A stretch of 64,000 bases of DNA from Beta vulgaris subsp. vulgaris (Eukaryota; Streptophyta; Magnoliopsida; Caryophyllales; Amaranthaceae): positions 19,264,238-19,328,237 of the forward strand of contig NC_079206.1 of NCBI RefSeq assembly GCF_026745355.1. The letters run 5' to 3'. This document shows, one piece after another, positions 23,125-35,080 of this stretch. How positions within the stretch are numbered: the first letter of the stretch is position 1; every line of letters starts with the position of its first letter. The translations under genes were made by a program, and so were the position numbers. The notes beneath the pieces are model-generated. The model searched no databases, had not been told where the DNA came from, and saw only the letters and a program-made list of their open reading frames with translations.

Positions 23125-24259
23125 GGTTAAGGTAAATTAAATTATAAGGATTGAAAATTTTTGGTGAATAGAAATAGATGGGAGAGTCTTTTAATGATTT
23201 TTTTTAGAATAGGAAGAGACAAAAAAATCACTAGTTAGAATTGAACTCTTTCAATCTATATCCAATATTATTACACTCGATAAATTAGAAATGAACAATT
23301 TGTAATAAGATTTTTTTTTTTATACTTTGGGCGAACAACTAACATAATCGGGTGTTTCTATTTCGAGAGCTATATGTGTAGTTGCTCACCTTACATATGA
23401 CCTTAGTCACCCCTATAGTTAGTTGGTTGTGGAGGTAGTAGTAATAGTATAGTATATTGGTGAGATGAAAATTTCAGAGATGATATGCACTTCCCTATTT
23501 CATTAATAGGGAGTTGATGACTAAATGTCGGATAATTGACACACGTAAATCGTAATTGTTGTTAGTACTTAACGACATGTTTGGTTAGTGATATTAAATT
23601 GTGGTAATAGTAATATTTTTTAGTGTAATTTGTAAAGACATTCTAATGTTATTATTTATGGCAATGAAATTTGATGTCAAAATATGTGTGCTTCCTTCAT
23701 GAATATTCATTACCATTCCAATACCAACTTCCCAAGTGATAATGGATGGTAATAAATTTTATGAATAAAATAGATTTTTTGGGATAAACTAGCATTATCA
23801 TGGATATTGACATAGAAATATCTTTACAAATTTGCACTAAAAACTATTATCATTACCAACATTTAATAACGTACTAATCAAATGGGTCGTTATAGTAATA
23901 ATCAAATATTTACATGTGATGTATTTTTTTTATCAGCCTAGCTCATGTTTTGAAATTGTCTTGGTCAATGTCATCTGTCATTTTCTGAAACAAACTCGAA
24001 TATTAGAAAGAACATTGACCATGCAAAATCTTACTAATGTGAAAGTAATTAATGCATAAAGGTCTACGGTCTACCTCAATTAGAACTACAAAAAGAGAGG
24101 AGAAAGCAAAATCAACAACAGTTTAGACTATAACCGAACATAGTGACTTGAATATTGAAATTTGAGGTGGCGGCAAGTGTAACTCTATTATGGCGAAATA
24201 TTAGAAAGAACATAATCAGAAAGAACATTGACCATTCTTCCTTTTTTTTCTTTTTAAAT
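23125..24259. other. Gene-free AT-rich stretch
   Basis: No coding region, RNA gene or defined repeat recognised. Some segments (for example 23570-23900) show imperfect internal inverted similarity around ATTACCA/TGGTAAT, possibly an old MITE. Confidence 0.45.
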
Positions 24260-24800
24260 TCCCACTGGTAAGTCTAACTTGCTTTTATATCAGCCTCCTC
24301 TTTCTCTCTTCTCTCCTCTCCCACAAAACCCTAATTTTCAATTTAGGGGCTACCGCCTACCGTTATCTTTTTAGGTGATGGTAAGCCCTTTCTCTCTTTT
24401 TCTTACTATTTTTTATGTTTATTTTTCTAATAAATTTCGGTCTCTTTTTAATTGAGAGTTTTTCTACCCATATATTGGGTTACATCTACCCTTATATTGA
24501 ATTTTATCTCTTTTCATGTAAGAGTTTGGAGACTTTATTTTTGGGTTTTTGTGTAATTCAAGAGGTTGATTTGTTGATCAAAATTTGTACAGAGTTGCAA
24601 CAAATGTCAAGACTTCGTTTACAATCACTTGAATTAATTGAATCCGATTCTTTTTTCAAAACTACAAAATATCGACAGACCCCCTTGCAGAAGGTTGCAT
24701 TAGACAAATTAAAAAATATCAAAAAGTTAAACCTTTCCTCCCAAGAAACCCTCCCAAGGAGTATGATAAGGTGACTCGCTATTGTGCGCCCGGTGGTTAA

Positions 24801-26099
24801 ATGGGCCGGAAAAAGAAGATCTCCGGTGCTAGTGAGCTGGCAACGGGAGCAGGAAGTCATGAGAAAGCTGCGTCAAGTTCTCAAAAGCAAGTTGTTGGGG
24901 CAGAATATACGGATGGCAATGGAACAGTAACCAGGAATGAAGATGTGGAGGTTGGGGTGCCGGAAAATCCGATTCCGATAGTTGATGAGCCAGAGGTCAA
25001 TGTTTCCTTAGTTGATGAAGCTCAAAACACATGGAAGGGCTTCACACAGAGTAAAATATCCGATAAAGGTATCAACCTTAGCTTTATTGCACCAATGGTA
25101 GTAAATGGGGAGTCTGTAGCTCAACTGGAGAAGAAAGATATTGAGAATATGAGTGAACAATGGGCAAATGCTTTGATTGTATATGTTATTGGTCAATCCC
25201 CTAGCTTAATGGCCATAACTAATTATTGTAAAACGCAATGGGCTCCTAAAAATGAGTTCAAAGTGTTTAAACATGATGAAGGGTATTATGTGATTAAACT
25301 GGAAGCAAGGGAGGATAGGGATGCAATACTCTACTCTGGACCACACTTGTTTTTTGGTAAAGCCATGATTGTGAAGCAATGGACAGCAAACTTTAACTTT
25401 CATAATGAAGTGTTAAGAGTTATCCCCATTTGGATTAAACTGCCTAATCTTCCTCTTAACTGTTGGAGCCCACAATCGCTGAGTAGAATAGGTAGTATTG
25501 TTGGGGTACCTATCTATGCTGATGAGTGTACTACAAAGTAATTGAGGATATCATTTGCTCGTATACTGGTTGAAATGGATGTTACAGGTGAGGTGCCTAA
25601 GGAAATTACTATTGCTGATGCTGAGGGAATCACCTTTAAGCAAAGGATTGTGTATGACTGGCTACCTCAATTCTGTCAAAAATGCCAGAAGGTGGGGCAT
25701 TCTTGTGAGAGAAAGGCTGGTAATAGTATGGGGAATAAGAAGGTAACACAGAGATGGGTGGAGAAAACTACTGTGCAACAGAAGGAACCTGGGGAGTTTG
25801 AAACTAATGTGAGGCCTCCAGTGGTAAATGATGCAAAGGAAGATACTAGGGTAGCTGAAAATACATTGTCAGTAACTGCTCATGACAATGTGACTCCATT
25901 AAATACACATATTGCTCATACACAGAGACAGGATCCAGGGGAGGAAGGAGCATGGAAAATTGTCACCAGGAAATCTAAGGATAAAGGGAAACAGGTGGCC
26001 TTTCAGCATGCTAGGGCAGCAGTGAACTATGAACTACCAGATACTGGAATCTCAGCTGGAGCTAGGGGTGCTAAGGGACCAAACCCTTATTTGTCATGA
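24801..26099 (+). pseudogene. LINE ORF1, DUF4283 and zinc knuckle, one nonsense codon
   Basis: 432 codons from MGRKKK. After a low-complexity acidic N-terminus, residues about 115-245 form the DUF4283 nucleic-acid-binding domain common in plant L1 ORF1 proteins (EGYYVIKLEAREDRD, GPHLFFGKAMIVKQW, PIWIKLPNLPLNCW). A zinc-knuckle-like CQKCQKVGHSC lies near residue 290, with a shortened last spacing. The frame is broken once, by TAA at 25539-25541 after ECTTK, a position where a single C-to-T change of a Gln codon would explain the stop. Its own stop overlaps the ORF2 start by four bases (ATGA). Confidence 0.9.
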
Positions 26100-29000
26100 T
26101 GATATGCACTTCATGGAATGTTAGAGGGATTAATGATCCCTTCAAGATAAAAGAAGTTAAATCTTTTTTATCTGCTAATAAGGTGAATGTTTGTAGTCTT
26201 TTAGAAACAAGGGTTAGATGTCATAATGTGAACAAAGTTCAGGGGAAGTTTGGGAGAGATTGGTCATGGTTCTGTAACTATAGTCACTCTCCTACGGGGA
26301 GAATATGGATTGGATGGCAGCATAATACAGTTCATATGCAAATGCTTCATGTTCATGAGCAATTCATGGTCTATAATGTGAATAGTGGGAGACATAATTT
26401 CAACCTGATTGTGGTTTATGGGCTACATTCTATTGTAGATAGAAGAGCATTATGGAATGATGTCCAAAGTCATGTTACAGGGCAGATTCCTATAATGGTA
26501 ATTGGGGATTTCAATGCTGTTAACCATTCTGATGATAGAAAGAATGGAGCCTTGGTTACTGAGGCAGAGACAGTTGATTTTGAGGAGTTCCTGCTGAACA
26601 CAAGTTTAATTGAAGCTAGAAGTGCAGGTTTGTTCTATTCTTGGTCAAATAGTAGCATTGGGGATGATAGAATTGTGAGTAGAATTGATAAGGCATTTGT
26701 TAATCAAGTGTGGCTAGGGTGCTATGCTGAGGTGTTTGTGAATTATCTTGCTCCTGGAGTTTCAGCTCACTCTCCCTTGCTTTTTGATTTGGATGCTGAA
26801 TGTAGAGAGGGGGGAAGACCTTTCAGGTTCCTAAATGTGATAGCAGATCATGTTGACTTTCAGAAGGTGGTAAAGGAGGCTTGGATTTCTGTAGGAGGGA
26901 ATCATAAACTACAGAATGTGTGGAATAAAATAAAGGAGGTTAAGATTAGATTGAAGCAACTTCACAAGCATCAATATGGGAAAGCTCATGAGAAGGTGAA
27001 GGAGGTGAGGAGTCGTTTGGAGAACATTCATAGACAGGTTTACTTTGAGGTGAATATTGATGCTCAGATGAAAGAGAAGGACCTCATTCATGAATTAAGG
27101 CACTGGTCTCAGATAGAAGACAAAATACTGAGGCAGAAATCCAGGATTAACTGGCTGAAGCTAGGGGATGCCAATACTAAATTCTTCTTTACAGCTACCA
27201 AAGCTAGACATACAAAGAATAGAATCCAGATGCTCATTGATGACTCTGGGAACTCTATCACTGATACACAAGGGATTAATGAGGAGATCCTGAAATTCTA
27301 TAAGTTGTTGCTTGGCACCAGGGCTAGTAGGCTTCCTGGTATTGACATCAATGTTGTTAGGCAGGGAAAAGGGCTATCTATGCAGGCAGGGGCTTCTTTG
27401 ATCAGGGAGATAACTACAGAGGAAATTGAAAATGCTCTGAAAGGAATTGGTGATGATAAAGCTCCAGGATTAGATGGTATGAATGCTGTTTTTTTCAAAA
27501 AAAAGCTGGAGTACAATAAAACATGATGTATGTGAGGCTGTGCAGGAATTCTTCAATAGGACTTTTATGCATTCTCCCATGAATTCTACTACTGTTACTT
27601 TAATTCCTAAGGTGGCTAATGCTTGCAAAGTGAAAGACTTCAGGCCTATTGCTTGTTGCTCAGTATTGTATAAAATTGTGTCAAAAATCTTAACCAATAG
27701 ATTACAAGCTGTGATAGGTGAAGTTGTTAGTGAAGCTCAATCTGGGTTTATTCCTGGGAGGCATATTGCTGATAACATCCTATTAGCTACAGAGTTAATA
27801 AAAGGCTACTCTAGGGCTCATATGTCTCCTAGATGTTGCATGAAAATTGACATCAAGAAAGCTTATGACTCTGTAGAATGGGACTATCTTGAAAAGTTGA
27901 TGCAGGAGTTAGGCTTTCCTGGGCAGTTCATTGGATGGATTATGGAATGTGTGACATCTGTATCCTATTCTATCCTTATAAATGGTATACCATCAAGGCC
28001 TTTTAGAGCAAAAAAAGGTTTAAGGCAAGGGAACCCCCTCTCCCCTTTCCTTTTTGCTTTGAGCATGAAATACCTTAGTAGGTGTTTGGAAGATTTGCAC
28101 AAGGATCCCAACTTTAACTATCATCCTACGTGTGAGAAACTTAAGCTTACTCACCTTATGTTTGCGGATGATTTATTAATGTTTTGTAGTGCTGATGTAA
28201 GCTTAGTGGCTCTGATGTTCAAGGCATTTTCCAAGTTTTCTGAAGCTTCTGGACTTGCTGCTAGCATTGAGAAGAGTAATCTGTTTGTGAGTGGAGTGAA
28301 TACAGAGGAAATTCAAGAGCTGCTGGGAATTGTACACATGTCAATGAGGGAGCTCCCATTCAAGTACCTTGGGGTTCCATTATCTTCTAAAAAGTTAACA
28401 TATGCTGAAAGCAAGCCCTTGGTGGAAAAGATCACCCAAAGAGCTCAAACATGGATGGCACAACTCTTGTCTTATGCAGGGAGGATGCAACTTGTGAAGA
28501 CAGTGCTGAGTAGTATGCAAAACTACTGGGCACATATTTTCCCTCTGTCTAAAAAGATTATTAGAGCTGTTGTGAGTGTGTGCAGAAGATTCCTATGGAC
28601 AGGGAAAACTGGTGATTCTAAGAAGGCTCCAATTGCTTGGGATATGTTGCAGAAGCCTAAGACTGCTGGGGGGTGGAACATCATAAACATGGAGGTTTGG
28701 AACAAAGCTGCAATGCTCAAGTTGTTATGGGCAATTGCCTTCAAAACAGACAAGCTTTGGGTTAAATGGGTTCACTCTTATTACATTAAGAGATCTTCAT
28801 ATGACACTGTGAGAATTGGCACGCAGTGGTCTTGGATTATGAAGAAAATCATTGGAACTAGGGAGTGGTTGCAGAATATAGGTGGATGGCAAGCTGTGTG
28901 TTCTACAGATAAGTTTTCTATTAAGAAAACTTATAAGCTTCTGGTAGGTGAGTTTGATAGGGTTCACTGGAGAAGAGTAATTTGCAACAACCAAGCTGCT

Positions 29001-29432
29001 CCAAAAAGTAAATTTATTTTATGGCTTGGTTTGCAGAATAGGTTGGCTACTACTAACAGGCTAAGCACTTGGGGCATAAACTGTAATACTATATGCAGTA
29101 TGTGCAGGAGAGAAGATGAATCAGTACAACATCTTTTTTTCATGTGTGATTATGCAAAGGAGGTGTGGCAAGGGGTGTGTAATCAGCTGAGGATTTCAAG
29201 TGGGAACTGCAGCTTTCATAGTATTCTGGAAACAACTAAAAGGAAAGCAAGGCAGAAGAATGGGAAGCTGTTTATAATGGCAGTAACAGAAAGTTTTTAT
29301 GCAGTTTGGAGGCAAAGGAATAACCAAGTCTTCAATCAGCAGCTTCAGTCAACAGCTATGGTTGCAAGAGATGTTTTATTTAAAATAGCTATTAGGTGTA
29401 CTGAGGAGGACAGAAGTAGGATGATTGTTTAG
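26096..29432 (+). pseudogene. LINE ORF2, endonuclease and reverse transcriptase, one frameshift
   Basis: About 1,110 codons from MMICTSWNVRG. The AP-endonuclease domain covers residues about 1-240 (WNVRG, SLLETRV, IGDFNAV); its final motif reads SAHSPL instead of the usual SDHSP, losing the Asp of the catalytic Asp-His pair. The reverse transcriptase starts near KAPGLDGMNAVFF. A run of eight A at about 27497-27504 puts the frame out by one, and the rest is open from 27483 to 29432, with DIKKAYDSVEWDYL, GLRQGNPLSPFLF and the catalytic FADDLLMF. A zf-RVT domain with CSMC and HLFFMCDYA ends the protein. No RNase H was seen. Start chosen because it overlaps the ORF1 stop. Confidence 0.93.
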
Positions 29433-29689
29433 TCTGGTTGGTTGCTGTTTTATTATGTGGCTATGCTAGCTAGTGTGATTAGCTTTTGTAATCACCTTTC
29501 TTTTGGTAATATATATATCTTCATTTGCCAAAAAAAAAGGTTGCATTGGACAACGACGTGAAAGATGAGGGTTTTCAGAAACGTTAGATCTACTCAATGG
29601 TCGTGGTTTTGTCATAATAAAATTGTATTTATTTAATGTTGATATGTATTTGTTTAATTTTGACTTCTATTGTAGATGTCGTATGACTT

Positions 29690-30152
29690 TAAATCAATGA
29701 ATTAATTTTAATTTAAAGAAAAAAAAATAATTCCTACCGACGAAATAGCGAGTGTAACTCTATTATGCTTTATGGTTCTCATATTGTAATTATTTATTTG
29801 GAAGTAATTTCTTCATGTACACCTCTAAAATTTGAGGTATGGAGTCCTTCAGTTTCCATTTTGTATACTTTACACTCCTCGTTTTTAATTGTAAATGACT
29901 ATAGGAGATTAATATTTCAAAGGGAATAGAATAATCATCACTATTAAATCGTCATACGACATTTACAATGATAATAACATTTACGTAAAGGATAATATAA
30001 AACAACAATATAAGATTCTTCATCCAAATTACTAATATATAAGCTTCAGAACCAACTTCTTGATATGGTAATAGTCCAACCATAAGTGAAGTTAGATGAC
30101 TCAACAACATCTATAGGAGAATCATACATTGAATTTATTACCTAGATATATA
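29690..30152. other. Gene-free stretch
   Basis: AT-rich sequence between the LINE-split gene and the first copia LTR copy. Nothing recognised. Confidence 0.5.
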
Positions 30153-30505
30153 GTGATTTAGAAATAAGTGTTAACTAGTTTCTGCAATAATCAACAATAG
30201 TTAAGAAGAAATATGAAATTGAAACAACAACCAAGTAACGTCACGAGAGAGAAACAATAAAGAACACGCCAAGATTAACACAAAAAAACCCCAGCTCCGG
30301 GAGAAACCCCCCCCCCCCCCAAACCAAAAAAAAGAAAAGAAATATTGCACTATGGAATCAATGGAAAATCAATAATGAACATACAATCTCTCAAAAACTC
30401 ACTCTCTCTCCTAAAACCCTAGAAAAGATGAGGCTCCAAGTTTGAACTTTGAGATATGTGTGCTACAACCTTCTAAAACCAGAAAATAGGATATTTATAC
30501 TTGTG
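30153..30505 (-). repeat. LTR-like copy, left member of a copia pair
   Basis: Shares about 340 bases, in the same orientation, with 36569-36890 (starting GTGATTTAGAAA and running through TTTGAACTTTGAGATATGTG). It carries a run of 14 C (30310-30323) that is absent from the other copy. Taken as the 3' LTR of a minus-strand copia element whose 5' LTR is at 36567 onward. Similarity is lost near 30500, so only part of the LTR may be preserved. Confidence 0.55.
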
Positions 30506-31228
30506 TGTCAAATTCATTTCAATCAAACAGAAATCTCAAACTCCTAAGACATTAAGCATTTAGCCTCCATTCTACCTTCATCTTTTGTATCTCTAATTCA
30601 ACTTGACTCGCGAAATCAAAGAGCAAAAAAGAAAAAAGGGCAAACTTGTTGGCAATAGATTCCAATAATAATCTCATTTGTATATATCACATTTGAAATT
30701 CTTTTAAACTATCCAAACTATAAAAGTGCCATGAAATTCACATTTCAATCTACTAAATAAAAGTCAAATGCAATTACAATGCACCATATGGAACACAACA
30801 CAGTTTGACATCTAAAGATCATGAAAACATGTGAATCGCACCATCCATGAAAGAATACTCGTACGAAATAAACAACTATGAATTCAGGCTACGCCATACG
30901 AATACAGGATTTTGATATCAATGGTAAATCGTAAAATTAAATCAGAACAAAGAGAAGTAAATTTTCCTCATTGAGCGTTTAAGTCAATTGATCCTAAAAA
31001 ATACGAGGGCTATGGACCAATTATGTTTCCGCTACGCTAGTCTGATAAATGAAATCACTCAAATATATAAGTTCACATAAATTGAAACATAGAATACACA
31101 AGCAAGCGCAAACACTCTCAACGGCTTGATTCGTTTATACCTAAATTTTATCTGATCCATTATACCTATTTTCGACCTTTACACCACGATATGAAGATCA
31201 TAGCGTACCAAAGAGCAACCATGTTCTG
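30506..31228 (-). other. Unassigned repeat DNA, possible gypsy internal remnant
   Basis: No coding domain seen. By position it should contain either the end of the copia element or the start of the internal region of the gypsy element whose LTR begins at 31237. The junction between the two was not found. Confidence 0.35.
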
Positions 31229-31236
31229 ATATCATT
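31214..31236 (-). other. Primer binding site of the long-LTR gypsy element
   Basis: On the minus strand, directly after the LTR end (TTACA), the sequence reads TGATATCAGAACATGG, one or two bases away from the initiator-methionine primer site TGGTATCAGAGC. It shows that the LTR at 31237-35080 is the 5' LTR of a minus-strand element. Confidence 0.6.
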
Positions 31237-31966
31237 TGTAACAGAAAGTCATTCCCGGCCATAATACAAAAGATTAATCTACACCGAAATTTAAAAAACT
31301 GGTGGAGCTAACCAACTGTTAGCATCACATTCAGTCAACTATATCAAAGAATATGGAAACCGAAATCACGACTCTAATTAAAAATTGAATTAACTATTAC
31401 GACAACGCCTTATTATCAAACTCTATTTCTACTAAATTCCTCCGGGAAATCCGACAAAATTTTCTTTGATAATAGAATAACTCTAAAGCGGGAAATAAGT
31501 TAAACTTGTTCACAACTACAATTAAATAAATATTCCCAATCCATATATCCAACAACCTCTGCGCTTTAATTTGGCGGAGCAACACCAAGAGAGAGTCAAG
31601 CGCATTAACGCCTCTTAAATACAAAAAAGGAAAACAACTAATTAATGACTATTACAAAATTGAGTGACCTCACTTCGAAATACAAGTTAATACCACTATT
31701 TATACTAGTAATCCAAAACCTTCAACGTCAGAAACTCCAACTCTTAAACCTGTAATAAATGGGATACTGTCATCCACCAAGTGACATGCCACAGAAAAGA
31801 CAAAATAAAATGTAAACCCATCAGGAATCTCAACTCTGACCCATAAAACATATTTAAAATATGCTTTGGTGCTCCTTTACTCGAAAACGATTCAATCAGA
31901 GTTACAATAACAATAACATTATCAAAAACAACAGCAACAACTACACATGCTTTAAACTCGACAACC

Positions 31967-32180
31967 AATACACTTGATGACTTCACGGTTCCTCACGAAA
32001 TAATCTTTACAGCGAACATACTTTATACTTGTCATCCAATGTTCTTGGAGGCTTTACAGTTCTTTACAGAACAGTCATAATAGCATCGCATGCTTTAAAG
32101 TTGTCATCCTATACCCTTGGAGACCTCACGGTTCCTCGCGAAACAATCTTTATTCCTTTCTAATAATTCATTTACTCTAT
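31967..32180. repeat. Three ~72-bp tandem units inside the long LTR
   Basis: Units start near 31967, 32037 and 32109, each with a segment like CTTCACGGTTCCTCACGAAA followed by a CATACTTTA/CATGCTTTA block and ending TTGTCAT. Copies differ by 20% or more. Probably LTR enhancer-type repeats. Confidence 0.65.
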
Positions 32181-33869
32181 TCATAAACTTTCCATTTATT
32201 TAACACAATTATTTGCCGACAGGTAAGGAAACAATGTGAAGGTAGTAACACCAGATTCCAAACACATCGTTTATCGGGGAACGTCTTCCCACCATATATA
32301 AGGCCTACCATTGTCTTTAGTATATATACACCCCTTGAAGCAACCCACCAGAGTTAATACTTTCAAGACGATTTCATAATACCCTACTAAAGGATTTCCC
32401 CTTACACACTCCACCAGAGAGTCATTATTAAGGTCCTTAGGGTCGACCACCAGAAAAGCCCTAAGCCTTTTGTCATGTGTCCATGATCTCTGAGGGGGAC
32501 TAGCAGACACCAGAATGGATCCTCATTGGCTCCTTATAACCTTTGTCGTTCTTTCACTGTAAATGATGAGTTCTTTAATCACTTTCATTTTCAACAATTC
32601 AGTTTATAATAGATAATATGGCAACAAGTTAACTTATGAATTGAACCACGAACCACATGACAAATACGCCATCTACATCCAATAAAACAAGGTTACGTGC
32701 GATTGTACCTCGTTTCTAATTAGTAAATCACTCAATCAAATAACTAAGGCTTACTTACCTATTAAAACTTATTACTCACTCACTTTAATGAACCCTAATC
32801 GTACAATTTAACTTTATTAATTATATTAATCCACTTATAAGTATTAAACTCAAATCCCTTTCTAAACAAGGCCTTAATAGTCCAGCTCATAATTACTTAA
32901 TCTATCTCAAATGCTCTTTATGTTATCAATAATAATTATTTAATCCTTTTTCTAACTTCATGTGAGGAAATTAATTAAGTAATTTCACTTTTAATGTCTG
33001 GTGAAATAATTTTTCCCCTTATCTCCATCCAACAATTCCGCTTACACTAAAACAATTATACATCTTCTTATAGCTTTACTGAACCAATAGCAGAAAACCA
33101 TTCTAGTTATAAATAAACCATCATCATATATCTACCAAATTAATTCACACATCACGATAATATAAACTTTCTCGAATCAACAACTTATAGTTCTAGTTCA
33201 CATTTTATACTATATATTTCATCTTTCAAAACTAAGTAAACCACCATTAATAACGTATAGCCAGCTTCCAGGAATCTAAGAAGGAAACAAAACTAGAAAT
33301 TTGATCGCATTCCTACATTACTGTGTTTGATAATTAACTTATCTTTAAAGACTAACAATCATTACAATAACAACAATGATAACACCCAAGAACCATTACC
33401 ACTGAGTCATAAAGAAACTAATCTCCTTCATTGCTACACTAACATTTCTGATTCAGTGACATACTGAACTAATTCCAATCCCATGCGTACATTTTATATT
33501 CTTAAAGTTGTCTCAATATCAATTCCTCAACATCAATTAGTCATACTAACTTATTCAACCAAACTCAGAAATCTCATAAGTCTCATAAAAACGCCGTGAT
33601 TAAGAGTCAACTAAACTAACATGTTCAATTTTATAACAACAACCTTCTAAGAATAATCACTGTTTTCCAACTAATGCTCCAACTCCATAATTCAATTTCT
33701 TGATTATACTGTTATTGTGACACTACTTAGTTATGCTTAGGAATCTAATTCTCTGCAATTTCATTAACAAAGCTACAACTACTAATTAGAACCAATCCAA
33801 TCAATTTACAAATTCATAATCTAACTATATGTAACATCACTATCCTTAATCTGAAATTGACATCAAACT

Positions 33870-33970
33870 TCGCACAACACCACCACCACAACAACATATC
33901 ATCAACAACAACAACGCATCAACAATAACAACAACAAAACTAAAAAGAACAACACCACCAACACATAACA
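33870..33970. repeat. CAA/CCA microsatellite
   Basis: Imperfect run of CAA, CAC and ACA triplets within the long LTR. Confidence 0.7.
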
Positions 33971-35080
33971 CTAATACACAGGTGAAATAGGTACACAACA
34001 CATAAAATGAAAAGTACCGATCAATAAGGGGAGCATATCAGTGGCAACGACACCATGGCCAACACTGCAGCAACACGGTGGCAACGACAATGGCAACACG
34101 CTAAGAGTAACAACAACAAAGAGGATGGAAGAGTAAAAGGGGAACCAGAGGGTCGAATTGTATAATGACAAGAAAAGCTGAAACAGCGGAGCACGATGGT
34201 GATCGGAGCACCACCGAACAGCAGCGGCAGCACAAAAAGCACCGACAAATCATTGGTGCATCACCGCGAGCAAACGACAAGAAGAACAGGGCCTACAACA
34301 CGATCATAGGAGAGAGAAGAAAGCATCACCATCAACGTTGAGTCTCCAGCGAGCACCAAGGGGGGAAGAACTCTGGCAGAGGCAAGGCGGCAACCTGAAG
34401 TAGCAGCACAGGAAAGAAGGGAAGCGGGGAGGAGTGTTTCACGGGTAGGATTTCTTTTAGGGAATTTGGGGTTTTTGGGATTCTTTGGGGAAATTAGGAT
34501 TTTGATGTTTAATTGAGTGAACAGTGACACCTCAATTTGTAGATTGATGCTGCCCAAGCAAATCTGTGGCAAAGGGGAATAAAGATACAAAGAGAGGGAG
34601 GAAGGAGGAGATGGGTTACTCCATGAAGGCCATGAAGAATAGGACACGAGAATAGAGAGAAAATAAAAGATCGATATAGCTTAGTATCTTACAACGTATA
34701 ATTCAAATAGTCTCTCTTAACTAAAACTCAGATAAATTAACTCTATAACTTACAATATAGCTTGCATAGATCATTTTTAAATATCATAATATTTATAGCA
34801 AACAATAATATTTAATTAAACTCCAAATTACTCAAAAGGATTTCGAAAATATAATAGAATAGTTAAGCCATCAAAATATTAGCTTGTGCATAATCGCACA
34901 TTAAAATATTACTTGCTGTGTATAATATATATATAATATCAACATCAATAAAACAATAAAATATTGTTAGTAAATATAATATTCATCTTTCAACTCAAAT
35001 AAAATAAGAGTATTTAATATATTGGCTAATAATTATAATTAACATTAAATAAGACGGTTTAGAAATCGGGGCTATTTACA

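Larger units (their letters stand above)
24708..29538 (+). mobile_element. Near full-length L1-type LINE
   Basis: Non-LTR retrotransposon of about 4.8 kb with a short 5' UTR (about 93 bases), two ORFs, a short 3' UTR and a terminal A run (29530-29538). Flanking duplications AAGGTTGCATTAGACAA (24691-24707) and AAGGTTGCATTGGACAA (29537-29553) differ at one base, which fits target-primed reverse transcription and a fairly recent insertion. ORF1 has one stop and ORF2 one frameshift, so this copy is only lightly damaged. Confidence 0.93.
24378..29587 (+). pseudogene. Putative small spliced gene split by a LINE
   Basis: A pyrimidine-rich leader (24280-24375) ends in an ATG at 24378-24380, which abuts a GTAAGC donor. 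A branch/acceptor region ends CAAGAG at 24564. Exon 2 (from 24565) stays open to 24707, where the LINE begins. Beyond the LINE and its duplicated target, the same frame resumes at 29554 for ten codons and stops at TAG 29585-29587. Without the insert the model gives 59 residues, basic and Leu/Gln-rich, with no domain I recognise. AATAAA occurs downstream (near 29617). As it stands the LINE separates the last ten codons and the 3' UTR. Splicing and coding status are inferred; chance is possible. Confidence 0.35.
31237..35080 (-). repeat. Long gypsy LTR, about 3.8 kb
   Basis: On the minus strand it starts TGTAAATAGCCCCGATTTC at 35080 and ends TTTCTGTTACA at 31237, giving TGTAA/TTACA ends like the gypsy LTRs at 11544 and 18967. 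The bases inside the start (GCCCCG followed by T-rich sequence) also resemble that family. The right edge abuts copia protein-coding sequence, which fits insertion there. It contains CAA-type microsatellite (33875-33965) and 72-bp tandem units. No internal gypsy coding sequence or second LTR remains. No protein gene was recognised within it. Confidence 0.55.

Noticed and set aside
24415..24774. 119-codon open frame beginning MFIFLINFG
   Set aside because: It starts in the putative intron of the small gene and runs into the LINE 5' UTR. Only the part from 24565 to 24707 is plausible coding sequence.
30308..30324. Run of 14 C
   Set aside because: Homopolymer inside a decayed LTR; the other LTR copy lacks it. 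It could be an assembly artefact and implies no function.
31967..32180. Regularly spaced repeats considered as an array-type locus
   Set aside because: Only three diverged, directly adjoining units without spacers, inside an LTR of a plant element. They are ordinary tandem repeats.
34261..34647. 128-codon minus-strand open frame, Ser/Leu/Pro-rich
   Set aside because: It lies within the long LTR, has no recognised domain and looks like low-complexity leader sequence.
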